A DNA stretch of 59,596 nt from DASPJQ01 sp035299065 (GCA_035299065.1 DATGXI010000124.1:1-59596), one strand, 5' to 3'. Shown: positions 42,145 to 51,643, numbered from the stretch's first letter. Numbers and translations: made by a program. The notes: generated by a model from the sequence alone, not told the origin.

Positions 42145-42152
42145 TAGTTTTG
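42145..42152 (+). promoter_or_regulatory. -7 element TAGTTTTG for the 42178 gene
   Basis: Exact TAnnTTTG match, 25 bp upstream of ATG 42178. No good -33 box at 19 bp. Confidence 0.45.
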
Positions 42153-42177
42153 TTCCTGCAACTTAAAAAATGTAATT

Positions 42178-42579
42178 ATGGAAAATAAAAAGGTGCTTAT
42201 TGTAGGCATTGACCCTTTTTTGATTGACTTTTCATTACCTGAATTTGGCGCCTTTCCAGGCATGACGGCCAACAAAGTTGAAATGGGCATAAATGGTGCA
42301 ATTACCCAGTTAAACCAAAAAGGCTATATAGCCGATAAGTGTTGGCTGGATTTTGGTACTACAGCAGGCGAGATTCTTGAAAGAAAATTAACGCAATTGG
42401 ATCCTGGAATTGTATTGATTGGTGCAGGAATAAGGGTGCCCGCGGCAACGTTTGAATTATTTGAGCAGTTAATCAATGTTGTTCATGCGCACGCACCAAA
42501 GGCAAAAATATGTTTTAACACAAGTCCTGCTGACACGGTAATGGCGGTTGAACGGGTAACCAATTCATATTCATTGTAA
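42178..42579 (+). CDS. Unknown small alpha/beta protein near AraC gene
   Basis: A 133-residue soluble protein with a Rossmann-like rhythm of strands and helices: KKVLIVGIDPFLIDF, then KGYIADKCWLDFG, DPGIVLIGAGIRVPAATFELFEQL and KAKICFNTSPADTVMAV. It resembles a small nucleotide- or flavin-binding fold, but without a diagnostic glycine pattern. Position suggests control by the adjacent AraC regulator. Function unknown. Confidence 0.5.
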   Translation: MENKKVLIVGIDPFLIDFSLPEFGAFPGMTANKVEMGINGAITQLNQKGYIADKCWLDFGTTAGEILERKLTQLDPGIVLIGAGIRVPAATFELFEQLINVVHAHAPKAKICFNTSPADTVMAVERVTNSYSL

Positions 42580-42689
42580 ATCATGTACATTGTAAAGGGG
42601 CTCTAACATCAAAAAATGTTCCCCGGTTTGGCACCAAATACGTTGTTCATCGTAGCTAAACACATGCCTTATTGGTATAATTTTCGGGT

Positions 42690-43229
42690 ATGAAAGGTTT
42701 AGCCTTAATGCCTGTTATTCTCAACCTGTTTATAGTAAATAAACACAGGAACTATGTTTTTGTTTTTGCACTAATTTTTATTGTTGGAACAATTACCGGA
42801 TGCGTAAAATCTGAAAACTTTTTTGCCTATGGAGCAAAAAAAATCAATGAAAAAATAATTCCGGGAACCTGGGATATAGAGCAACTGGAAATATGGATCA
42901 TTGACGATTATCAAAGCCAATCAGCATTGGCAAACATGGTTTTTTCTGACGTTGGAAATTTTGAATTTAAGGCGGGTGGAGCATGTCATTTTAACCTGAA
43001 TGGAGGAGAACTTGACGCCACTTATCTTACCCTATATTCCAGTGATGAATGGAAATGGGAATATTTATCAGGTTCATTTAGTTTAGGCGAACATTTTAAC
43101 GGGAATGTCATGTACCTTGATAAGAAGGAAATGATGTTGCATTTTCCATGGACACTGAACTTGTGGACTACCGATAAAGTAATTATGGGTAAAAGTGTAG
43201 AATTCAGGTTTAAATTGAATAAGCAATGA
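42690..43229 (+). CDS. Probable lipoprotein of lipocalin-like type
   Basis: A 179-residue protein. A hydrophobic N-terminus (about 22-37, FVFALIFIVGTITGC) ends in a lipobox Cys (TGCVKS). The mature part has strands and the pattern IPGTWDIEQLEIW, GACHFNLNGGELDATYL typical of small lipocalin-like proteins of Bacteroidota. Its end overlaps the next lipoprotein by 4 bp. The exact start could lie downstream at a closer ATG. Function unknown. Confidence 0.55.
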   Translation: MKGLALMPVILNLFIVNKHRNYVFVFALIFIVGTITGCVKSENFFAYGAKKINEKIIPGTWDIEQLEIWIIDDYQSQSALANMVFSDVGNFEFKAGGACHFNLNGGELDATYLTLYSSDEWKWEYLSGSFSLGEHFNGNVMYLDKKEMMLHFPWTLNLWTTDKVIMGKSVEFRFKLNKQ

Positions 43230-43717
43230 CACGATTGAAAACATTTATTTGCTGTTTCATATTAATGACAGGAATCTCCTGCAGGAAATCATTTCACCAG
43301 CAAGACATGAAACTTTTTACAGGCACCTGGAGAATTGAAAAGGTAACAGGATTGGATGTCACAATTGAAAACTATGGCGAAGTAACCATTGATGAAAATG
43401 GTGTTGGTAAAATGAAACTGAATTATTACCCGTACAATGATACCACTTCAGCAGTTGAAGGCACATTTAATCTTGTTACCAATTCAGGTATTGATTATTT
43501 TGTTCGGTTTTACGGGGCCTATTGGTTAAATGCTGATGGAACTCCCGGGCACATGATGTGTGACAAGGAAAGCCAACTTTCAGTACGAGTGCCTAAACTT
43601 AAGAAAAAGACGATGCAATGGGATTTTGCCGAGACCACTTCTATTTATGATTGTGATATTCGCCAGGATTCTTATGGAAATATGACAAATGTTTCCTGGT
43701 ACCTGGTTCGGAAATAG
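43226..43717 (+). CDS. Small lipoprotein, lipocalin-like
   Basis: A 163-residue protein with a short signal (KTFICCFILMTGISC; lipobox Cys at about residue 19). The mature protein contains FTGTWRIEKVTGLDVTIENY and VTIDENGVGKMKLNYYP, strand patterns also present in the previous gene, so the two are probably paralogues. It starts within the previous stop (4-bp overlap), so they are translationally coupled. Function unknown; outer-membrane or periplasmic location is likely. Confidence 0.6.
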   Translation: MTRLKTFICCFILMTGISCRKSFHQQDMKLFTGTWRIEKVTGLDVTIENYGEVTIDENGVGKMKLNYYPYNDTTSAVEGTFNLVTNSGIDYFVRFYGAYWLNADGTPGHMMCDKESQLSVRVPKLKKKTMQWDFAETTSIYDCDIRQDSYGNMTNVSWYLVRK

Positions 43718-43872
43718 TTTCCGGGTATTTAGCCTCTGTTTTCCTTTAATTCATAAGCGTTCGCTGAAATTTCAGGTCATTCATAAAATATTTTCCGGAA
43801 CAGTAACACTTATCTCAAAAGGCACATGATTTTGTGTTTTTAACAATGAATTAAACCGGAAAAACAAGTAAT

Positions 43873-44172
43873 ATGAATAAATCAATTCTCAAACCCATTG
43901 TATTTGGTGTACTGTTTGGTACAGCAGCCTTTTTTGTACCCTTCTTTTTAGTAAACATGATCTTCTTTTTCATGATCATAGGGATTTTGTTTCGCCTGTT
44001 TTGGTGGGGTGGAGGCAAACACCGCATGCAACACCACTTTGCTTATGCCGATAAAATTCGCAGCATGAGTGAAGAAGATTATGCGGCATTTAAAAATAAG
44101 GTGGCCAGCCAGCGTTGCTGTCATTATGATTCTTGCTCGTATGAAAACAAAACGTCTGCTTTAAAATCATAA
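43873..44172 (+). CDS. Small membrane protein with Cys/His-rich tail
   Basis: A 99-residue protein. Two adjacent hydrophobic segments (about 8-30 and 30-47) are followed by WWGGGKHRMQHHF, a helix (RSMSEEDYAAFKN), and a tail with RCCHYDSCSYENK. The His and Cys clusters on one side of the membrane suggest metal binding. The next gene (His-rich) starts 17 bp downstream, so both act together. No family recognised. Confidence 0.5.
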   Translation: MNKSILKPIVFGVLFGTAAFFVPFFLVNMIFFFMIIGILFRLFWWGGGKHRMQHHFAYADKIRSMSEEDYAAFKNKVASQRCCHYDSCSYENKTSALKS

Positions 44173-44189
44173 ACCCTTAATAAAACACC

Positions 44190-44372
44190 ATGAAAAAAAG
44201 AACACACTTTTTAGTTGGGTTTTTAGTTGCAGCCCTAACTTTTGGAACACTTATGGCAACGTTGGGTCCACAAAAATTTGGCAGGCATTGCCACGGTCAT
44301 TGGAACCACCACCTGAAGCATCACTGCTACAAGGAAACAGGTCACCATATTCAACCCTCAGCCAACGAATAG
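44190..44372 (+). CDS. Small His-rich membrane-anchored protein
   Basis: A 60-residue protein with an N-terminal hydrophobic helix (FLVGFLVAALTFGTLMATLG) and a His-rich tail: RHCHGHWNHHLKHHCYKETGHH, shown here in parts as CHGHWNHH and KHHCYKETGHH. Nine His and two Cys in about 20 residues point to binding of a divalent metal, probably in the periplasm. It precedes a terminator and the histidine kinase operon. Function unknown. Confidence 0.5.
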   Translation: MKKRTHFLVGFLVAALTFGTLMATLGPQKFGRHCHGHWNHHLKHHCYKETGHHIQPSANE

Positions 44373-44404
44373 CCGGTTACATTTCACGATCCTTAAAATT
44401 ACTC

Positions 44405-44436
44405 AAGTCCACCCAAAAAAGGTGGGCTTTTTTGTT
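44405..44436 (+). terminator. Intrinsic terminator after the His-rich gene
   Basis: Stem AAGTCCACC (44405-44413) and GGTGGGCTT (44421-44429) with one G-T pair, 7-nt loop, followed by TTTTGTTTTTT. Confidence 0.8.
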
Positions 44437-44497
44437 TTTTACTGGTTTGCAGGCACATCAAATTATCCTTTCGCATACAATATTCTGCATTCCAAAG

Positions 44498-44505
44498 TAT
44501 TTTTG
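44498..44505 (+). promoter_or_regulatory. -7 element TATTTTTG for the kinase gene
   Basis: Exact TAnnTTTG match. It includes the G of a GTG codon at 44505 that could be read as a start; since transcription would begin after it, ATG 44541 is preferred for the kinase. Confidence 0.5.
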
Positions 44506-44540
44506 TGCTGTTATACAGGTTCTTGTTTAAATTCGTGCCG

Positions 44541-46400
44541 ATGACCAGGTTGATTCAAAAACCAGCATTTTTTTTAGCTATTATATTGTCCTGCACGTTG
44601 GCGTTTGGACAAAAAAATTATTTTGAGAAAGCTAAAAAATCGCACAATATTGATACGGCAGTTTTTTACGGTGAAAAACAGTTGAAATTGGCAACGCAAA
44701 AAAAAGATTCATTGCTAATTATTGATGCTATTTGTTTTCTTTCAGGTAAATATTCCATAAAGGGACGGTATGCAATGGCCCAAAAACTGGCCGAGCAAGG
44801 GCTTTCATATGCTATCGTAAAAAAAACGCCCTCGTTAAAAGGAAAACTTTACCTTGAACTTGGTCATATAAACAAGTTAAAGGAATCGTATGCGCAGGCA
44901 CTTAACTATTATATAAAAGCCCATAAATTATTTGAAAAATCTTCTAGCTGGGGCGAGTTGTTGCGTTGTAAAGTAGGACTTGCTGAATATTACCGCAGGT
45001 TAGGTAAATTCAAACCAGCCAATGAATACATTCAGTCAGCATTTGATCTGTATAAAGAAAAGAAAATTGCCGATACCAGTTTGCTCGTGCGTATTTACAA
45101 CAGGGCAGCTGCAATTGATAACGAGTCAGGCACAAATACAAAGTCTGTTATTTCAAAATCAAAAAAAGCATTGATGCTTGCCCAACGTTCGGGCGATAGA
45201 TACGCGGCAGCCGTATCCATGAATGAACTGGGATTTACCTATAAAAATCTTAAGAAAAACGATTCATGCGAATATTATTATAAGGAAGCTGAAAAGGTTT
45301 GGTTTTCGATTGGTGCTGACAGGGAAGCCATGAATGCAATGAATAACCGGGCTATGTTTTATGCACACAATAATTATCCAAAATCAACAACCGATAAGTT
45401 GTATGCTGACATGGTGCTGATTGTTAACGATAAAAAAATTGACTATGCATTGAGTGATGCGTATTCATATTTTCATAGGGAGTATACAAATAGAGGAGAT
45501 TTAAAAAATGCATTAAAATTCTTTAGTCTTTACCACAACAGTGTAGTTGAAAGATTAAGAAGTGAAAATGACATTGAGATCATCAATATTACTGAGCAAT
45601 ACGAAAGCGAAAAGGCTAAAAAAGAAGTGAGACGTATATCGGGTGATTTATCAACCTCGCGCGAAGCACTTAAATTAAAAAATGCAGAAAATAAACGTAT
45701 GTATTTTTTTATAACTGTTCTGGTATTGCTTATTGGAGCAATTGTGTTTTTACTGATCCGTATAAACAAGGCCAATCGCGAACTTCAAAATAGAAACCGT
45801 GAAAAAGATGCCTTAATCCAGGAAATTCATCATCGTGTAAAAAATAATTTACAGTTCATCAGTTCATTGGTCAACATGCAAATGAACTCCAGTTCAAACG
45901 AAGCTGAAATACATTCGTTAAGTGATGCTTCGCGAAGGATAAAAGCCATGGCGCTGGTGCATGAAATGTTATACAATCAAAAGGATGCTGAAGGAATTGG
46001 TATAAAACAATATCTTGAGGAGCTCATAGCCTCATTAAATGATGTGGTGAATTCTGAAAAAATTTCCATTCGTTTCAAAATGCACCTGAGCGAAATGAAT
46101 TTTAATGTATCAAGTGCTATTGCTTTAGGTATGATCACGTCTGAACTTGTTTCCAATTCAATGAAACACGCTTTCCAGGGCATTGAAAAACCCGAGATAG
46201 AAATCACGCTTGAAAAAACAGTCACAAAGGAAGTCGTTTTCAGGGCGAAAGACAATGGAAGAGGAATGCATGAAATTATTACGGGAAAAAAAACATTGGG
46301 TATGCGGCTAATTGATATTTTTTCGCGTCAGCTAAAAGGAAAATACAGTGTAAAAAATAATCAAGGTTGCGAATATGAAATTAAATTCGCTCTTAAATGA
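44541..46400 (+). CDS. TPR-containing histidine kinase (HisKA_2/LytS-like)
   Basis: From ATG 44541 the protein is 619 residues. A signal peptide (KPAFFLAIILSCTLAFGQ) precedes a periplasmic region of tetratricopeptide repeats (for example KGKLYLELGHINKLKESYAQALNYYIKAHKLF). One membrane helix (FFITVLVLLIGAIVFLLI, near residue 398) leads to a coiled coil and the kinase: ALIQEIHHRVKNNLQFI (phospho-His in HHRVKNN), then the ATPase with LGMITSELVSNSMKHAF and KDNGRGM. This is the HisKA_2 type. It overlaps the response regulator by 4 bp, so they form a two-component pair. Confidence 0.9.
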   Translation: MTRLIQKPAFFLAIILSCTLAFGQKNYFEKAKKSHNIDTAVFYGEKQLKLATQKKDSLLIIDAICFLSGKYSIKGRYAMAQKLAEQGLSYAIVKKTPSLKGKLYLELGHINKLKESYAQALNYYIKAHKLFEKSSSWGELLRCKVGLAEYYRRLGKFKPANEYIQSAFDLYKEKKIADTSLLVRIYNRAAAIDNESGTNTKSVISKSKKALMLAQRSGDRYAAAVSMNELGFTYKNLKKNDSCEYYYKEAEKVWFSIGADREAMNAMNNRAMFYAHNNYPKSTTDKLYADMVLIVNDKKIDYALSDAYSYFHREYTNRGDLKNALKFFSLYHNSVVERLRSENDIEIINITEQYESEKAKKEVRRISGDLSTSREALKLKNAENKRMYFFITVLVLLIGAIVFLLIRINKANRELQNRNREKDALIQEIHHRVKNNLQFISSLVNMQMNSSSNEAEIHSLSDASRRIKAMALVHEMLYNQKDAEGIGIKQYLEELIASLNDVVNSEKISIRFKMHLSEMNFNVSSAIALGMITSELVSNSMKHAFQGIEKPEIEITLEKTVTKEVVFRAKDNGRGMHEIITGKKTLGMRLIDIFSRQLKGKYSVKNNQGCEYEIKFALK

Positions 46401-47095
46401 TGAAACAGGTAAAAATATTAATAATTGAAGATGAAATTCTGATTGCGGAAGACCTGAAGGACAATCTTGTTTCTTTTGGACTTGAGTGCATTGAAATGGC
46501 ACACGATAAAGAAGAGGCCATGGCAGCTATAAAGCAAACCAATCCTGACATAATTTTATTGGACATACGAATGGAAAATGAAACGGATGGAATTGAAATA
46601 GGTGAGTACATTGTAAGGCATATACATAAACCATTTATTTATATAACAGCCCACTCGGATGTGAACATGATCAAAGAAATTTTAAAAACCAAGCCTGCAG
46701 GTTACATTACCAAGCCCATTAAAAAGTCGGACCTTTTTGCCGCGGTTAATCTTGTTATAGAACAAATCAAATCGGTCAACCCGGGTTCATTAAAAATAAA
46801 GGATGGGTATTCAACCGTTTTGATCAATCCCGAAAGCGTACAATATATTGAAAGTGAAGGTAATTACATTAATATTTATTGTGATGATAAAAAATATGTT
46901 TCGCGTCAGTCACTCGATTCGGTAACTGCCGAATTAAACCCGGCCTTGTTTTTCAGGATTCACCGTTCCTACCTGGTAAACGTTCAACGTATTCTTAAGT
47001 TTTCCAAAAAAGAAGTGGAGGTAGGAAAAGTCATTCTTCCGATTTCACGAAATGTGGCTGACGAGTTTGAATTGTTCATGCTTAAAAAAAGGTAA
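46397..47095 (+). CDS. LytTR response regulator
   Basis: A 232-residue regulator. The receiver domain has IIEDEILIAEDLKDNL, the phospho-Asp in DIILLDIRME and FIYITAHSD with Lys in KPAGYITKPIKKS. The C-terminal LytTR domain (about 130-230) has VQYIESEGNYINIYCDDKK, FFRIHRSYLVNVQRILKF and a final basic tail. It binds DNA as a direct-repeat recognising domain. Its partner kinase overlaps it. Targets unknown; the 47301 gene is downstream. Confidence 0.92.
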   Translation: MMKQVKILIIEDEILIAEDLKDNLVSFGLECIEMAHDKEEAMAAIKQTNPDIILLDIRMENETDGIEIGEYIVRHIHKPFIYITAHSDVNMIKEILKTKPAGYITKPIKKSDLFAAVNLVIEQIKSVNPGSLKIKDGYSTVLINPESVQYIESEGNYINIYCDDKKYVSRQSLDSVTAELNPALFFRIHRSYLVNVQRILKFSKKEVEVGKVILPISRNVADEFELFMLKKR

Positions 47096-47249
47096 TTTCT
47101 ACATTGTATTTCGCATACAAAAGCATGTAATTCGTCACAGAACCATGTTTTAACTAACGCACGAAGGAAAAAAATGCAGGTTTTCTTAGCAGTTTAAATA
47201 CAAAGTTCTGCACTTAGAACCATTTTTTTTTAAGTTTTTAAGGTTGAAC

Positions 47250-47257
47250 TAATTTTG
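47250..47257 (+). promoter_or_regulatory. -7 element TAATTTTG for the large secreted protein
   Basis: Exact TAnnTTTG match 44 bp upstream of ATG 47301. A purine-rich run GGGAGAGGAAG lies downstream and may act as ribosome binding site. Confidence 0.5.
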
Positions 47258-47300
47258 TTTCAATTCCTGGGAGAGGAAGAAATCAAAACGAAATCATACT

Positions 47301-50066
47301 ATGAAAACATTTTACAAAGCAAAAACCTTGTACATGGCGGGGGCCATATCATTGTTTAGTGCATTTGAAAGTCATGCTCAGTTTGCCCTGGACCTTAACG
47401 GTGCTGGTAACAAGATGACAACAAACTATACCCTTAATCCGGCTGCCGGCTATACTATTGAATATGATATGTACATGCACGTTTTAAAAGACTTTAACAG
47501 TGGTTTGACATTTACCTGTGGCAACAAGGCTAACCCAATTGACATGTATGTATCATTGTCGGGAAATGTTTCTTGCTTCAGTGGCAATTGCGCGGCTTTT
47601 TCTACTATTTCAGGTGGAACCATGGCAAGCGGTGTTTGGTATCACATAGCATATGTATATGATCCGTCAACCATCAGCTTGAAATTATATGTAAATGGTA
47701 GTTTGGCTGGCACGGGCATTTTTACCGAAAGCACTTCAGCAACTTCATTTATTCTTGGCGACCGCGCGGATGGTGTTACCAATGCTGACGCTAAATACGA
47801 CAACGTAAAAATATGGACAACTGTAAGAACGCCAGCCGAGGTTTTTATAGATCAAATGGCTTGTTTTACAGGATCTGAACCTGGATTAAGTATTTTATAT
47901 CGTTTTGAAGAAGGATCCGGAACAACTGTTTACGATGCAGCACTTGGTGACGGAGCACAGGATGGCACTGTTACCGGAACTTTTGCATGGAATCCTGGTT
48001 TCAACAGTCCTGTATCATCAGGAAGCACTACAATCAGCGCCTGTAATTCATATACATCTCCAAGTGGAAATTATACATGGGTGACAAGTGGATCATATAC
48101 CGATACAATTACCAATGTGTACGGGTGCGACAGCATCGTCACAATCAACTTAACCATTGACAACATGCCGTTCACAACAGCATGGAGCAATGGTTACAAC
48201 ACTGGGTATATGTTGTTGAATGGCATGTTTTTGAATGATAACCTTGGTTGGTCTAATTATTGGGCATGGGATGTGGCTACCTCTTTTATTGCCAAAACAA
48301 CAGATGGTGGGGCAACATACACGTCAACAAGTATTCCGGGTAATTATATTGGAGGTGTTGCATTTGTTGATGCCAGTACAGGTTTTGCTTGTGGAAACAA
48401 TTCCTCGGGAAACATGATTGCAAAAAGTACTGATGGAGGTTCAACGTGGACACCGGTAACATACCCAACTCCGTATATTGACCAATTAAATACAATTGAG
48501 TTTAACGATGCATTGCATGGTACTGCTGGTGGATATGGTGGAGCCTTGTATTCTACAAGCGATGGAGGAACAACGTGGAATTACAGTTTGGTGGATGCAG
48601 GCAATGTTGTTTTTAATGATATTGATTATTTAGATAACAACACCATTTGCGCTGTTGGTTACCTGTATCCCGGAGTAGAGGGTAGGGTTTACCTGTCAAC
48701 TGATGGAGGTGCAACCTGGACCTTGAAGCATTCATCAACAACGTATGTTAGTTTTCAAGGTGTTAAATTTATTGACGCAATGAATGGTTTTACATGTGGC
48801 GGGGGTGCCGTGTTCAGGACAACTGATGGCGGTAACACGTGGGCAATTGCTTTTACAGGACTTTCTGGCGAAGATTTTAAAGACATCGAATTTGGTGCAG
48901 GTAAATATTGGTTGACGGGTAACAATGGAAGTTCACCGGTATTGTATAACTCAACCGATGCAATTACGTGGACACCAATTTCAATTTCACCTGCAACAAC
49001 TTCAATAGGCTATCACTTAATGGTGCCAAGTGCGAACAAGGTTTATATAAATGGCGATCGTTTAATCATTGGTACAAATAACACATTATTTAATGCTTCG
49101 GTTCTTGATCCCACAATTTGCAGTGGCGATGGTTCAGATCTTACAGCAAGTGGCGCCACTTCGTATGACTGGAGCAATGGTGCTACAACCGCTTCAACAA
49201 CGGTTTTCCCTACAAGTACATCGTCATATACTGTAACCGGCCATTCAGGAAGCTGCAGCATGACCAGTTCATTAACTGTTAACGTTCTTCAGCCTTCTTC
49301 AGGTACCGATGTGCAATCAGCTTGTGTTTCATATATGTGGATTGATGGAAATACGTATAGCAGTTCAACAAATTCACCCACATTTACAATGACAAATGCG
49401 GTGGGTTGTGACAGTGTTATAACGTTAAACCTAACTATTTTAAATCCCACAACTGGAACCGATGTTCAAACGGCCTGCGATTCGTTTACATGGATTGATG
49501 GTAACACCTATTCGGGATCAACCAGTACACCAACCTTTACGCTAACAAATGCTGCAGGATGTGACAGTGTTGTTACCCTTAACCTGACAATTAATACAGT
49601 TAACACAGGTGTAACAAATGCAGACCCAACACTTACTGCTTTGGCAACTGGTGCAACATATCAATGGGTAAACTGTGCGACCAGTTTCTCGCCAATTTCA
49701 GGTGCAACCAACCAAAACTTTACAGCAACATCAAACGGAAGTTATGCAGTAGTTGTAACGCAAAGCGGTTGTACTGATACGTCAGCATGCCAATCGGTAA
49801 TTGCAACAGGAATAGCAGAAGCTGGTATGGCAACCATACAGGTTTACCCGAACCCGGCAAGTGAAAACCTTACAATTGTTAGCGACTATGTTGTGATGCT
49901 GGTTCGTTTATTTGATGTTAAAGGTATGGTTGTTCATACAACAACTCCAGCCGCCAACCATGTTGTGATTGACGTTGAAAACCTTAGCAACGGGGTTTAT
50001 ATGCTTGAAATTACAGGAATAAATAACCAATTGCTGGGTAAAAAACGCATAATTGTAAATAAGTAA
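47301..50066 (+). CDS. Large secreted repeat protein with type IX sorting domain
   Basis: A 921-residue exported protein. A signal peptide (MAGAISLFSAFESHAQ end) is followed by a LamG-like lectin region (about 25-210), then a block of BNR/Ycf48-like repeats (YSTSDGGTTWN, LSTDGGATWTL, FRTTDGGNTWA) around 320-560, then GCDSV-type repeats (VGCDSVITLNLTI and AGCDSVVTLNLTIN), and a C-terminal sorting domain (VYPNPASENLTI, LFDVKGMVV, LSNGVYMLEITG). This arrangement is a cell-surface or secreted adhesin/sugar-binding protein exported by the type IX system. It has its own terminator and is a host gene. Confidence 0.88.
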   Translation: MKTFYKAKTLYMAGAISLFSAFESHAQFALDLNGAGNKMTTNYTLNPAAGYTIEYDMYMHVLKDFNSGLTFTCGNKANPIDMYVSLSGNVSCFSGNCAAFSTISGGTMASGVWYHIAYVYDPSTISLKLYVNGSLAGTGIFTESTSATSFILGDRADGVTNADAKYDNVKIWTTVRTPAEVFIDQMACFTGSEPGLSILYRFEEGSGTTVYDAALGDGAQDGTVTGTFAWNPGFNSPVSSGSTTISACNSYTSPSGNYTWVTSGSYTDTITNVYGCDSIVTINLTIDNMPFTTAWSNGYNTGYMLLNGMFLNDNLGWSNYWAWDVATSFIAKTTDGGATYTSTSIPGNYIGGVAFVDASTGFACGNNSSGNMIAKSTDGGSTWTPVTYPTPYIDQLNTIEFNDALHGTAGGYGGALYSTSDGGTTWNYSLVDAGNVVFNDIDYLDNNTICAVGYLYPGVEGRVYLSTDGGATWTLKHSSTTYVSFQGVKFIDAMNGFTCGGGAVFRTTDGGNTWAIAFTGLSGEDFKDIEFGAGKYWLTGNNGSSPVLYNSTDAITWTPISISPATTSIGYHLMVPSANKVYINGDRLIIGTNNTLFNASVLDPTICSGDGSDLTASGATSYDWSNGATTASTTVFPTSTSSYTVTGHSGSCSMTSSLTVNVLQPSSGTDVQSACVSYMWIDGNTYSSSTNSPTFTMTNAVGCDSVITLNLTILNPTTGTDVQTACDSFTWIDGNTYSGSTSTPTFTLTNAAGCDSVVTLNLTINTVNTGVTNADPTLTALATGATYQWVNCATSFSPISGATNQNFTATSNGSYAVVVTQSGCTDTSACQSVIATGIAEAGMATIQVYPNPASENLTIVSDYVVMLVRLFDVKGMVVHTTTPAANHVVIDVENLSNGVYMLEITGINNQLLGKKRIIVNK

Positions 50067-50102
50067 ATACAGGTAGCAATAACAGACGAATACCAATGCA
50101 AG

Positions 50103-50130
50103 GCCCACCCAAAAGGTGGGCTTTTTTTAT
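50103..50130 (+). terminator. Intrinsic terminator after the large secreted protein
   Basis: Stem GCCCACC (50103-50109) and GGTGGGC (50115-50121), CAAAA loop, followed by TTTTTTTAT. Confidence 0.85.
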
Positions 50131-50186
50131 GTCCCGAATTTTTGGTGGAATAAAATAATTGATATATTTACACCAAACTAATTCTT

Positions 50187-51038
50187 ATGAGCTTTTTTGA
50201 CCGTATGTCTACAGGATGGACCATGTCCATGAAGTGTTTTTCAGTTCTGCGTAAAAACAAACAATTGATTGTTTTTCCGTTGCTTTCTACGTTATCGCTT
50301 ATCGTGGTGGCGTTTTCATTTATTGCCTTTTTATTGGTTCCAAATGGCTGGGACGTTGAACAGGCAGTTGACAGGGCCAACCCCATGTACTGGGTGGCAG
50401 CATTTTTATTTTACCTGGTAAATTATTTCATCATTATATTTTTCAATATGGCGCTTGTGCATTGCGTGCGCCTGTACTTCCAGGGTGGTAACCCAACTGT
50501 TGGAGCCGGGTTGTCTTTTAGCATGAGCAGGTTGGGTGTTATTTTTGGTTGGGCAAGTGTTGCGGCTACCGTTGGATTGTTTTTTAAAATGCTGCAGGAA
50601 GGCGGTGGCAAAGTGGGTGAAATTGTAGCGGCCATTTTAGGAATTGTTTGGTCAATCATGACATTTTTTGTAATACCTGTTATTGCTTATGAAAATGTTG
50701 GTCCTATTGCTGCAATTAAACGTTCATCGTCAATCATGAAAGAAAAATGGGGAGAGTCAGTTACGGCTTCTTTTAGTTTTGGCTTGGTGCAATTGCTTGG
50801 ATTTTTCTGCCTGGTTGTTCCTTTGTTCCTTATAGGTGCTATGATCAATGTAGTAGCAGGAATTGTATTGGGTGTTGTTGGTCTTTTTATTTTGGGAAGC
50901 ATTATTTCAGCCGCACAAACCATTTTTATTAGTGCAATTTATCATAAATTAAACAATGAACCTGCACCTGATTTTAACGATCAAACCATTGATGGTTTGT
51001 TTATGAAAAAGGAATCAAACGGTTTTTTTGGAAAATAA
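50187..51038 (+). CDS. Multi-pass membrane protein (DUF6159-like)
   Basis: A 283-residue integral membrane protein with about six hydrophobic helices (for example LIVVAFSFIAFLLVP, YFIIIFFNMALVHCV, FGLVQLLGFFCLVVPLF, IVLGVVGLFILGSII). The order starting FFDRMSTGWTMSMKCFSVLRKNK and the mid-region IAAIKRSSSIMKEKWGESV fit the DUF6159 membrane family of unknown role. Two small genes follow. It precedes a zinc-ribbon gene by 15 bp. Confidence 0.7.
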   Translation: MSFFDRMSTGWTMSMKCFSVLRKNKQLIVFPLLSTLSLIVVAFSFIAFLLVPNGWDVEQAVDRANPMYWVAAFLFYLVNYFIIIFFNMALVHCVRLYFQGGNPTVGAGLSFSMSRLGVIFGWASVAATVGLFFKMLQEGGGKVGEIVAAILGIVWSIMTFFVIPVIAYENVGPIAAIKRSSSIMKEKWGESVTASFSFGLVQLLGFFCLVVPLFLIGAMINVVAGIVLGVVGLFILGSIISAAQTIFISAIYHKLNNEPAPDFNDQTIDGLFMKKESNGFFGK

Positions 51039-51053
51039 GCTAACTGCTTTATC

Positions 51054-51269
51054 ATGACAGAACACTACGAAAACATCAGAAGCAAAACCATTTGTCCGGA
51101 ATGCCAGGGCAACGATATGGGCATTACTTACCTGTGGGAAAAAAGCGGTACAGTTAAAAAGCAGGGAACGGTTCTGGGAATGAATTCATTTACAGGTTTG
51201 GGTAATTTGCTCATGATTACCTGCAGAAAATGTGGGTGTGTTGCAAAAAGTTTTGTGGTTTCAAAGTAA
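51054..51269 (+). CDS. Small zinc-ribbon protein
   Basis: A 71-residue protein with two Cys pairs: TICPECQGND near the N-terminus and TCRKCGCVAKS near the end, joined by a strand-rich stretch (GTVLGMNSFTGLGN). This is a zinc-ribbon fold. It follows the membrane protein by 15 bp and so is probably co-transcribed with it. Function unknown. Confidence 0.65.
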   Translation: MTEHYENIRSKTICPECQGNDMGITYLWEKSGTVKKQGTVLGMNSFTGLGNLLMITCRKCGCVAKSFVVSK

Positions 51270-51333
51270 GGTAACTAAATTTTAGTTGGGCCTTTAACCA
51301 ATGAATTTTTCAATAAATAAGGGGTCAAAACCC

Positions 51334-51363
51334 TTGGGTACTCTCTTTTTTTGGCTATATTTG
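51334..51363 (+). promoter_or_regulatory. Promoter of the 51390 gene
   Basis: A -33 TTG (51334-51336) and a -7 TATATTTG (51356-51363) 19 bp apart, the standard Bacteroidota spacing, 26 bp upstream of the ATG. Confidence 0.7.
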
Positions 51364-51389
51364 GTCATTAACCTATAAAAACCACATTT

Positions 51390-51620
51390 ATGAAAGCAAT
51401 TCTTACCTATGTTGGCGGCCTTTTACTCCTTATTGGTATTGCCGGTACCATACTTGGTCAAATGGACTATGTATTGGTGATTAAAGGTGTAACGCTGCCG
51501 CAAATAAACATTGTTGCGGGTATTTTAATTACCCTGGCTGGTGGAGCATGTATGTATTTTGGCTGGAAAATGGGCCAGGATGAGAAAGCTGCTGAAGCAA
51601 AACCAGAAACAAAATCCTGA
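51390..51620 (+). CDS. Small two-helix membrane protein
   Basis: A 76-residue protein with two hydrophobic helices (about 4-25 and 37-55; TYVGGLLLLIGIAGTILG and IVAGILITLAGGACMYFG) and a charged tail (EKAAEAKPETKS). It has its own promoter and terminator and is a stand-alone gene. No family recognised; role unknown. Confidence 0.6.
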   Translation: MKAILTYVGGLLLLIGIAGTILGQMDYVLVIKGVTLPQINIVAGILITLAGGACMYFGWKMGQDEKAAEAKPETKS

Positions 51621-51643
51621 TTTTTTTTGATTAAACTAACAAG

